From positions 16,686,075 through 16,750,074 of the forward strand of contig OX419343.1 in NCBI GenBank assembly GCA_948470475.1: DNA of 64,000 bases, given 5' to 3'. This document shows, one piece after another, positions 34,591 to 44,963 of this stretch; position 1 is the first letter of the stretch, and each line of letters opens with the position of its first letter. A program made the position numbers and the translations under genes. The DNA is from Galaxea fascicularis. Lineage: Eukaryota; Cnidaria; Anthozoa; Scleractinia; Euphylliidae. The notes below the pieces were generated by a model that saw nothing but the letters and a program-made list of their open reading frames with translations, was not told the DNA's origin and searched no databases.

Positions 34591-35034
34591 CGGAATGATA
34601 TCTCAAGTGTCCCAAATCTCTAAATGGGTGTATGTATATAAAAGGAAAAATAATTTGTCTTTACTTTCGCACTCCAACCCAGAGCCTCGCACTGCCTCAT
34701 TTTCATCGTGAGAGCTGGTTTTGTTCTGCTTCCTTCCTGTTTTCTTGATTGGGCCTTACAAACCTGAGCTGGGTAGTTGGGTATAGCAAAGGTTTGTATC
34801 ATGAGAGGTTTTTTGACCGTTATTGAGACTGACACAAGTGGCATTTGTTGCATTCATCTATAACTATTGGGGCCCTTCACTTGGCAGTGTTAGGTCGTTT
34901 CTGTTGTCGTGGTCCAGTGGTTGTGACAAATGTTCCAATGTTTGCAGAACCTCCCCTCTGGTTCACTTTGCTTCTTCAAAGAAATAAATCCTTCTCAGAA
35001 ACAATGCTCAGGTCCTTTCCAAACTCATTGTTTG

Positions 35035-35080
35035 CAGGATTGGTGCAGTGATGAGAGCACTCGCCTTCCACCAATGTCAA
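35035..35080 (+). repeat. tRNA-derived SINE 5' fragment (A-box-like)
   Basis: TGGTGCAGTGATGAGAGCAC at 35042-35061 matches the A-box half of tRNA-derived SINEs. The following CTCGCCTTCCACCAATG fits the anticodon arm, but no B box follows before unrelated sequence. It is a truncated SINE, not a tRNA gene. Confidence 0.5.
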
Positions 35081-35224
35081 GTAAAGAAACTAGATATTTC
35101 ATACCATAAGGCAATGGATTTTCAACACGATAGGCTTGGTGAGGACATCTGCTGCTTTAATTTTGCCAGACAACTAAGTCACCTTTTTATTGTATACTGC
35201 TGTACTTATGAAACAGTCAAATAC

Positions 35225-35323
35225 CTGTGAAATATGCACCAGGCCTTCATGTCGGCCCCTTAAACCTTCCAGCTGTACAAAGCATCCAAACTGCATGATA
35301 GTGGTCACCTTTCCATGGCAGAT
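35225..35323 (-). CDS. DHX8: DHX8 exon: first half of S1 domain
   Basis: Thirty-three codons, [20 protein letters not shown] then [13 protein letters not shown], form the first strands of the S1 fold (GKV..I..FG.FV.L.G ... GLVH.S). Acceptor TTTTTCAG, donor CAG|GTATTT; phase 0 at both ends. It joins directly to the 27615 exon. The few residues that normally precede the S1 fold are not encoded in the exon found upstream, so a tiny exon between 35324 and 40821 may be missing from this model. Confidence 0.95.
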
Positions 35324-35386
35324 CTGAAAAACAATTAACATAAATTAATCAAAGGCTCCTGTGAGCCAGCTCATGGATGAGGAACA

Positions 35387-38320
35387 CTACAACACTGTGT
35401 TCACAACAACGTTTACCAAGTCACTCAAATAAGAAGGAGCTAAACCGTTTAGAGCTTTATATGTAAAAACTAAAATTTTACAAATAATTCGCTGATCCAC
35501 TGGTAGCCAATGAAGATCTCTCAGTACAGGTGTTATGTGATCATGTTGTCTTGCATTTACCACTTGACGAGCAGCATAGTTCTGAACACGTTGAAGCTTT
35601 CCAATCTGATTCTTCGGCAAGCTGTAGAGAAGTGAGTTGCAGTTATCCAACCTGCATATAACAAATGCATGGACAAGGGTCTTTGTGCTCTCCTCAGACA
35701 GGAATCTTCTAATGCGAGCAATGTTTCTTATATGATAAAAGGAGGACTTAGAAATGGATGCCACCACTTTCACGAAGTTAATCTTATTATCCATGGTGAC
35801 CCCAATGTTATGTGCAGTATTCCTACTGAAGACATTTTCAGATCCAAATGTTAGAGTATCCAGTTGCAACCTAGGGTGGTGTTGCGCAAAAATAACAATA
35901 AGTTCAGTCTTGCTCTTATTCAGTTTTAATTTGTTGGCTGTCATCCATTTACCAATATCATTCACACATGATTGAATGGTTTCAACCGACTGATCTCTAT
36001 GTTCCAAAGAAGTAGATCCAAAGAACAGATACATTTGTGTCATAGGCATACAGATGGTACTTGACACCATGTTCACGTAAAATGTCTCCAAGAGGTGCAG
36101 TATATAAAACATACAAGATTGGGCCAAGGACAGACCCCTGGGGTACACCAATCTCTAGATTACGACATGAAGAAGTACTTTCTCTGATGCTTGCACACTG
36201 TTTAGTGAGGTAAAATCGAAAGCAATTCAAAGCAGTGCCTTTGATGCCAAAGCAATGTTCCAGTCTGTTTAACAGAATAGTGATCCACAGTATCAAATGC
36301 CAAACATAAATCAAGCAACTGAAGAATAGTGCTGGAAGTATCATCAATAGCCCTCAAGATATCATTTGTGACAATGCACTCTCAGTGCTGATTCTTCTTA
36401 TATGCCGACTGAAAAACTTTATAGAGACAATTAACAGTAAGATAATGGTTCAGTTGAAATGCAACCGCCTTCACAGTCAGACACCACTCCCTCATCATCA
36501 TCTCTGATGCTGTCATCCTTTTTGCATCGAGGGTGACTTCCTCTTCAGCCTTCTCCTCTTGCTCAGCAGACAAAGACTCTCACTTTCAATTCTTAAGTCA
36601 AAATAATTCATAACCATAGCTTACAGTTCTTACTTTACGAGCAACATTCTTTGTGATTGTGACAGTGCCACAAGTTGTTGTTGCCATCATCGCCATCAGA
36701 TCTTGTTCTCAGCGGTTTGGTAATGATCAGAAATAATGTATCATGACTTTGATTGGGTACCTAATGTAATTATAACTTGGGCAGAAGCCATAAGATTTTA
36801 GTTATGAAGTGGCAAATTTGCGTGTATGTCTACCAGGTTTCTAAATCTTTCAAATGTGAAAAGTACTAGTATGTTCATGTTTAGATTATATTTTGTCACA
36901 AAAAATCAGTTACAGCCCAACGGGCTTGACACTCGCATTGGCGAGTGGGCGAGCGCTAAATAAAAACCATGGGTTCAGGTGAGTTTCTTTAATCTAGGAC
37001 TGAGAATGGCCAGCTTGAGAAGATCAAGTATCAAAGCAATCGAAAGGGAAAGGTTTACCATCTCTGTAATAACAGGCAGAAAAATAGATAGACACTTAGT
37101 GATCAGAGTGGCAGGTTAAGGATCCAACGGGCAGCACTTAATTTTTGATGAGTAGATAAGATTATCAACATGATTGGTTGATACAGACTCAAAACAGGTG
37201 AGTTCAGTTTAAATAATTACAGATTCAGATAGTGCAACATTCAACTGATTTGAATCAGCCATTAGAGAATTCCAGATAGCCAATAATTTCTGGATGAAGA
37301 ATAGATTAAATTGCTCCACCAACAATTGTCCGAGCTACAAGACGGAAAGTGGGGGTTGTATTTATTATGTAGGAGTTTGTCGACAGTATGAAAGAGAACA
37401 CGCTGGTTTCCTTTTTTCTCATCAGTTAGTGCTACATAATACCTATCCTTTGCACGGACAATCTCATTAACAACTTTGCATTGGGTGACATACTGTTTCC
37501 AATCAGTGTCATTCCTTGTGGTGCACCATTTCCGATTGAGAAGTCTCCTCTTTGTCTTCTCTGTGGACACATCAACAGAGAACTAAGGTGCAATGGGGCG
37601 TAAAGTATGCACTTGTTCTTTCTCATGAGTGTGGCAGTCAATTACGGACTTGAGGGAGAGGTTATACTTGTCAATTAGTGAAGGCAAATCATCATTCAGT
37701 TCTTCAGAAAACAAATCGAAATCAGCGAAATCCTGACAGAAGATGTTCGTATCAATAGAAGTAAGATTACAATAAAACATTTTCCGTCGCAGAAATATTG
37801 CCTCTTAGGGGAACATAAACAGTAGTGCACAGACTGACGGCCAGAATGAACAGGATCAAACCATCCAAGATCAAAGATAAGCACCTCGTCCACCCTGGTG
37901 ATAACGAGATCCAGAACATCATCATCCTTGTGTGTTGGGAAGATTAAAGGACTGAAGTAAATTCATGAATGATCTTGCACTAAAATCTGCAGAACTGACA
38001 TGGATCCAGGAAACAGAGCTAAAACCTCAACTAGCGAAGCAAATTCTTGAAGAAATAAATTCACAGTAAGGTGATTATTTGATGACGGCGGTGAACAATA
38101 AACAACAATGAGCCGAACTAGTAAGCCTGGGATCTTTGTCGTCAGGTCAATGTACTCAAAACACTAAAATGTCCTCAAATTATTCCTATCAACATTAATG
38201 GTCTTTTTTAACATCACAGCAACACCACCTCCTGTAGTGCTAGGGCGTGGTACATGATGAAAGACATAACCACGAACAAAGTAGTCATCCGAGTTGTCAC
38301 CTTAACGCATTCCTCTTGTT
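35387..38320 (-). mobile_element. L2/CR1-like LINE, degenerate, 5'-truncated
   Basis: Read on the minus strand: endonuclease remnants (VPRPSTTGGGVAV near 38250; LVITRVDEVLIFD near 37880), a linker (RAKDRYYVALTDEKKGNQRV near 37440), motif A LLDLCLAFDTVDH near 36295, and IGVPQGSVLGPILYVLYTAP near 36130. Next come the mutated catalytic region and a long clean C-terminus with CRLDNCNSLLYSLPKNQIGK (35660) and LHWLPVDQRIICKILVFTYK (35510). The order is that of L2-clade LINEs. Stops and frameshifts are common. The 36575-36960 stretch does not match LINE sequence and may be an insertion. Confidence 0.82.
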
Positions 38321-40729
38321 TGACTAAGCGCTGCCCTCTAGTGCCACTGACTAACCTCCCCCGATAAACAGCCACCTCGCTTTCCACTTGCAAGCATCCA
38401 ACAACTCTTAAGAAATGCAGCGCAAAGTTTGACTGCTTGATCTACCAGATGCTGTTTATCAGGAACGTAAAACCAAAACTTAACACGCAGTGGGATTCAG
38501 TTCGTGCCAAGCTTTTTACATAATAGCTGAACACTTTAACTACCTTTTGAATCCCCTAAACATTTTCACACCATTGTTTCTAGATATATTATCAATTCTA
38601 TCATGTATTCTGAACTTGATAGTGATGACATGGATTCATCGAAACATTGTTAACTCGTCAAATCGCTAATTTTTAATCTAACGTTCGATAGTTTGGTCAG
38701 GGCTTCAGCTGTGCTCTGCTCTAAACGATCTGTTGAGATATTGGATGAAATTGGGTGGGATAATCCTGAGATATGAACAAGAAGGCAATTAGCGACAATG
38801 ATGTTTAAATTCAGTAAAGAGTCAAATTGCACCAGATCATTTGGCTCAAATTTTCAATAGTACAAACTCTGTCTATTCCTGTAATCTAAGAAACTCGACA
38901 CACAATTTGTTTGTACCAAGACCATAATTTACACTGAGGGTGGCAAAAACAGCTTCCATTATAGAGAACTGGCTCTCTGGAGTCTGGAGTCTTCCAAATA
39001 CTATTAAAGAGCAGACAAGCCTGAAATATTTTATTTCACATTGTTTTGTAGTTTGGTTGAATTGTAATTATTATATTTAAACTAATACTGTTTTGTTCCA
39101 TGATTTTGCACGGTTCTCTGGAAGAACATTTTTATGAATGGGATTCCGTGTTTTAAATAAAGATGATAAATGGTGCGCGGATCAAATTATATCGTGCTGT
39201 ACTTGCAGTTGAAAGCAATATAGCAGCAAAAAAAGTTTTCCTAGGAGATTTATTCCTTTGTTTAGTAGAAACTACTAAAATAGGACCTTTGAGGTAACTT
39301 AAGGTAGCAGGGACAGGATAGTGTATTAGTATGCATTTGTGTAAAGGATATATATGAAGTCTGACGACAAATACCGACATTACGCGAAATGTTAGTGAAA
39401 AGGTCCCTTAAAATATTCTGTTTCTGCCTCAGGTCCCGACCACATGTATCCACAACTTTTTCTTTGCAGATTTTCATGTCAATGCGTAGTGTATTCAATT
39501 CCACACGTATCCGTATTCACTTAAAGACGTTCACGCTAATTGTTCACACGCATCCCCACTGCGCAAGAAATCCATGTCGCAAGGTCATGCCACGTCAGCC
39601 ATCAAGCCCGCGCGCTAAGGAAGAAAGGTAAGCAAGTAAAAGGATAGTAGCTGTTGCATTCCCTTCCCCATCAGTTTACTCTCTTAAATGGTCAGTGACC
39701 CCTACTTTTCTTTCCAGAAACATATTATATTTACAATTACCTCCACATTGTCCAAAAATGAACAAAAAATCAACATAGAAAAATTCAAGATTTCTTTGTA
39801 TGGAACATTGGATCCTGTCATCTTGTGGCTGCAAGGCACGCAAAACTATGGTTGCTAAATGCGAACATGTTCTTTAAGGAACCTCACCAGTTGACTAAAT
39901 TCACTTAACAGGTCCACTTAAACAATATTTGGCAGAGAACATTTCACTTCAAAGACTTAATTGCAATATTTTTGGGCTTACAGACACTGTGGCTTTATTC
40001 GTTAATGAAGCCCGATTTTTTAAGGTATAGGGTGTTCTTCCAGGAATGTTGTCTCCAAAATGAAGTCAGTGACCCCCCATTTTTTACATTTCTGACATAA
40101 CTAACTAATCATCTTACAGTAGTGAAAGTTTAAAAAAAATCAATGTTGGAAAATGTTCACGCGAACATCCTCAAGTATACAGGACTCCTCTGTGAATATT
40201 GTCAACAGAGCCTGCTCCATTAGCATGCAAGTTTGGCAGTAAGACTGGATCCAATTTTGTTACATCATCGGGTTATAAAATATCCAGATTCACCATCCAC
40301 ACGTTATTGGATTCGTTGCGGGTTTATTTTTCCACTCTGGAGAGCAGATTCAAAAATATGTGGACGGGACCGGTATCCAGAAAGAAAAAGTTGCGGATTG
40401 AAAAATGTCCAGATGAGTGGATGGGGCCTTAATAATTGCAAGGGATTCAAATTGTGTCGCATGAACTTCTAGTGCATTTCAAGCATTTAATCAAAACCAA
40501 TAAAATAGCGATGTAAATAATACGTATTGTGATCCATTCAATAAAAATAATCCTTGAGCACTTCATTTATTCCCCTACACATCTGTTAAGCACCCCCACC
40601 AATATTTTTGTTTTATGAATATATTCACTGCAATGTATACCCCGTGACCTTAAATTTTCATATATAGGCTCGATTCCAAGCAGCTTTTCAGGGAATGAGC
40701 CTGTGCCCATTCCTTGAGCCTGAGTGTGC
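38321..40729. other. DHX8 intron, no gene seen
   Basis: No domain or clear repeat recognised. AT-rich noncoding sequence; short frames on both strands are unsupported. Confidence 0.4.
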
Positions 40730-40762
40730 AGACAGACAGACAGGCAGACAGACAGACAGACA
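40730..40762. repeat. (AGAC)n microsatellite
   Basis: About eight CAGA/AGAC units with one GGCA interruption. It lies 60 bases downstream of the DHX8 RS exon's donor site. Confidence 0.9.
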
Positions 40763-40821
40763 CAATAATGTACAGGCAATGGGCAGGTAATAAGGTAGAA
40801 GGATACAGAGGCTTTTGTTAC

Positions 40822-40930
40822 CTGACTAACAACTGCTTGGGTACTTGGGGCTTTTTCCACATGGCTGGAGCCATGATGCCTCTCTCTCTTATGATCTTTA
40901 TCTCTACTTCTTGATCGGCTTCTACTGCAC
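40822..40930 (-). CDS. DHX8: DHX8 exon: RS-rich segment
   Basis: The exon completes an Arg codon and then reads CSRSRSRSRDKDHKRERHHG then SSHVEKAPSTQAVVSQ. RS/RD repeats are typical of the DHX8 N-terminus and of SR-family protein contacts. Acceptor TATACCAAAG, donor CAG|GTAACA. Another frame gives a plausible-looking but wrong peptide; phase continuity with 47588 and 35225 decides the RS frame. Confidence 0.9.
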
Positions 40931-42331
40931 CTTTGGTATAATAGAATAGAAGATGTAAACAGTACTTTATGGTATATTGATAAGTCAAGTTCAACCAGGT
41001 AAATAACCTACAGCTTGTCAACGTGGGCACAACACTGTAAAGTGAGAATCATCAAATTTAGGCAATTATGTACCAACTAAAAATGTAACGTTGATTTGAC
41101 GGCCAGGGCAACTTCATTTCCATGACTTTATAAACACTATTTCAAATTAATTGGTACTTTTTCAAAATAATTGGCACTAAAAGTTGTTATTCGTTATTGG
41201 CCATTATTGGCTGTTAGAGCCAATCAGATACGAGGATTTTTTGAAGTGCAGAGTACCACTAACGTTATTCAACTTGAGGTCTGTTACACCCAATGAGAAG
41301 CTTGTTATTCGATAACTAGATAATGCCAAATAACGTGTATATGTTATCTACTATCATTAGCCAAAATGACCAATCACATCTCATAATGTGTAAAGGATAT
41401 CTTTGTTTCCGAAAATGAAACACTGAAGGAAGCACAAAACATTCTTAGTAATGAAAACATCTGTTGGGTCCGATAGTAACCGAAAAGACACGCAGGCACG
41501 CATAACACACACACCCTCCGTGAAATGCCGACGTCTTGAAATTGGTAAATGACGGAGTTCTTAACGAAAAATTTGTTTTAACCACCGGGCTTTTCATGGT
41601 TCACCTTTTGTCATTAACCGTACTGTTAAGATTAATTATAGCGGATAGAAGGTGTGTTTATATCCAGCAAAAAACGTTTGCAAAAAGTCACGACTACATT
41701 TACTTTCACTACATCTCCAAAACACTTTCTTTGTGTGGCTTTTTATGCTTTTTAATTGAAGGTATTGAATTCAAGAAAGCTATGCAGTTGTATGAGACAG
41801 TCGAATTATAAAAACTGCTAGAAAATTCAATAGCAGTTCGCCGAGCACGCTTTTCCACAGAATATACTTAAAATGCGAAAACCTACACCGTGTACGAAAC
41901 GTAATTCATTCATATGAAGTACCGGTCTGAGAAATTGGTGATTTTACCGGATTCCAGTAGTTTGAGTTCTCATAATGTCAATCAGAACGAAGTTGTTCCT
42001 TTTCGCAGTATTTTTACTTTATTCAAGTTTTACGGGGAGCGCTTTATCCTTCATGCAACAGCAGACATACGCTGTCACTTGAGAGCTTCTTGAAATCTTG
42101 CGTGCTTTAGAACTGAAAAGCATTGTTAGCGTTGTCGAACCGAACAACAGTATTAAATTTCGTTGCACGAAATTGTGCTACTCAGAACAAAACATACGAA
42201 ATTAGGTTGAAATCTTGTCTTAACATTGCTACTTAGCAGTAGGCAAGATCCTCAATCCTATTTGTGTGAAAAACAAAAAAAAAAACGTGTGCTCATCCAC
42301 CAACTAAAACGTCCGCTTAACACTACTCCAC

Positions 42332-43361
42332 TAGCCTGCAAACAGGCTCTCCATTTGGGTATTCCGAGAGATAGTCGTGTCGACTTGCTCTTAAATGGCA
42401 CGCGGTCAAAGAGAGTGGAGCACAATTATCCGATTCGAATCTCCTGGCACATCTCAATATCGACGACCTTCCGGACAACACCGCAAGCGTGAAAGTCTTA
42501 GTTGTCTTGGAATTGGGATGTGATGATTAGAACACCTGAGGATAAAGCTACAATTTGCCTAATAAAGAATCGGGCGCTTAAGAGGGGGAAAGTAGCCGCA
42601 AATGCTTTTATTGTACACAAAGCTATGCGCGCTTATCGCACCACTTAAGGCTGTAAACAAAGAGTTTGACACTACATGTATTTTGAAATGTAGAGACGTT
42701 GAAGAGCTCGCAGCGTTCTCGTTGTGAAGAAAAATGAGGTGCATTTGCCGCTATGGAACGCATGCATTCGTGGGTCGATGGCACACCGCTTCGGCCAAGG
42801 CAAGTAAAAAATCAGGCAACTGAGGGAGGTTTTTCCAAACACGTCTGAGCTTTCGAGTTCCACTGCTTTCAATCCTCAGAGAATTCGCATCTTCTTCCAT
42901 CTGATCTGCAGTGGTGTTCTCGAGGAGTCCAGCGATTTCACCACAGCGAAAACTTGAAACACAAAGCTTTTTCCAATGCTTGTAGTCAACACGGTTAGTA
43001 CATCCTTTTCATTAAGGGGACTCTTATTACCAGGTATTGTTCTTTCTTCAGATCAATTCGCTTTGAAGCTCTTAAATTCAAAGACGAGATAGCTTCATTG
43101 AGCTGAGAATCCATATTATCCGCGTTCACGGTCGCCATGTCGAATTGACTGAAATACCTCTACTCACTTATTTGACATGTGTCAAGTCGAACTGGCCAAT
43201 CAGCAATTTACGTTCAGAATCTGAACGTAAATACTCAAATCATACAAGGACCATTGCAGGCCCTCCTCTCTCTCACCCGCCCCAATCCCCTACCTTTTGA
43301 CCGCGCCCCAATAGAAAGCAAATCTCGGAAAAACCCATACGGAGAGCCTGTTTGCAGGCTA
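42332..43361. mobile_element. MULE-like non-autonomous transposon in left arm only
   Basis: The element starts TAGCCTGCAAACAGGCTC and ends with its complement. It is flanked by CTACTCCAC (42323-42331) and CAACTCCAC (43362-43370), a 9-bp duplication with one change, as made by Mutator-like elements. The right arm of the giant palindrome has the uninterrupted site once (45929-45937), an empty allele in cis. An inner perfect palindrome, TTTACGTTC AGAATCT GAACGTAAA-type, lies at 43207-43231. No transposase is encoded. Confidence 0.88.
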
Positions 43362-44535
43362 CAACTCCACCGACTACCCGCACAAAAAGTACAATCCGCC
43401 TTTATCAGTTGTCCCGCCAAATAATGAATTTCGGAAACAAACACCACACACACAATTTTGGCTGTGCGTAGATTCCCTGCAGCCGGGAAAACTACACTAA
43501 TATATTAGATACCCAAAAGCCTCAAAATTCACGTCCAATTTTCACGAAAAATCTCATTCTCAAGCGGAAGAAGGATGAGAAAAAGAAAAGCGTTTCTTAC
43601 AAATTCATGACGAAGTAAAGTAGTCTAAAATTTAATACTGACCTTGGCCGAGGTCAAGTACAGCAAGCAAGAGACAAGCCTATCGTACTGGCTTGGTTGT
43701 GCAAGGTTTTACTTCTTGACTTTATGTCCCTTTATGAGTTTCCATCCCATCGCACTTTCGGAAAAATATTTTACTATCCGGAACAGAAATAAACAGTCGG
43801 AGTATTTTTCTTGCAGCGCAACCTTTCCTTCACTCATCCACACATGTTTGGTTAAGATTCAAAAGTCTTCTTAAGTCATGTAAAGACAAGATACAAGAAA
43901 AAGCAATCACTGACAACAAGGCTGCAAATCATATCGGTAATTCATGCATAATTCTAGGTTATGAATGGCGCGTTGGCGCGTACGCGCCTCGTACACGCCT
44001 CTAATGCGCGCGCAGTTACTTTGCAAAACAATTACAGTGACAGTCGAGGAAACAATGCTTTATTTCAAGTGACAAAATACATTTGGTTCACATTACGTAC
44101 CCTACATACAGAACAGAGGCTAGAGAGCGATTTACCTTCTTTGCACAGAAGTCTGGAAATTCTTATTTCAGTACATGGCTTCGGTTGAATGAAAGTTCCG
44201 TTGCAAATTTTCCAAAAGGTAAAACTAAGTGAAAATTGGGCTGAGTGTCATGTCCGTGGTAGTGGTATTCGTGACGATTACAGACCAATTTCCCACCTCA
44301 AACAGTCATCATTGTTACTATCTGCTTCCGAAAGATGCCCGGCGTTAAAAGCTTAAGTTTTATCGGAAATACCACTCTTTCCTGTCTTTCCAGAATTTTT
44401 AAGACATATGGCTTTTCTGTTCTGAAAACTCGATGGCATTTTATGAAAGCATGACTGATTTGCGCTGACATGGTTGAGAGATCGCTTTTATGTATTTTGC
44501 GTGACGACACTAACAACGGCTGTGTAGCAGACTAA

Positions 44536-44963
44536 GGGCCCGATTACATGGCGAATTTCAGCCCGGGCTGAAATGTCAGCGCAGTCAACCGGGCTGAAAT
44601 TTTGTTGCGATTACATGACGAACTTCAGCCCGGGCTGAAATATTAACTTTTCCTTCCTACTAGCAGCAGCCATCTTGTTTCCTGGAAAACAAAATCACTG
44701 CGCATGTCCAAGCTCACTATTCAACCCGGGCTGAAATTCTGTTTCGATTACATGAGATTTTTTCAGATTTTCTGGCCCGTTTGCCCGGGCTGAAAATCCT
44801 AGCCCGGTTTGAGCAAACCGGGCTAGGATTTTCAGCCCGGGCTAAAAAGCGCCCCGGGCTGAATCACTCTCCATGTAATCGACAATTCGATTTTAAGAGG
44901 ATTTGTTTCAGAAGCCGGGCTGAAGTTTCAGCCCGGGCTGAAATTCTCCATGTAATCGGGGCC
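44536..44963. mobile_element. PIF/Harbinger-like MITE in palindrome spacer
   Basis: Ends GGGCCCGATTACATGG and GGCCCCGATTACATGG (reverse strand), flanked by TAA at 44533-44535 and 44964-44966. A 3-bp TAA duplication and GGSCC ends fit PIF/Harbinger. The 428-bp body contains repeated copies of the palindrome TTTCAGCCCGGGCTGAAA and a central near-perfect palindrome of about 60 bases (44792-44850). No coding capacity. Confidence 0.82.

Noticed and set aside
40840..41030. Frame EVEIKIIRERGIMAPAMWKK over the RS exon
   Set aside because: Looks protein-like, but exon phases require the RS frame; this is an alternative-frame shadow.
41536..41811. Open frame with identical partner at 46448-46723
   Set aside because: Identity only reflects the palindrome arms; the product resembles no family and other frames in the arms behave the same way.
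43644..43874. Open frame with identical partner at 45424-45654
   Set aside because: Same reason: mirrored by the inverted repeat, with no domain or exon signals.
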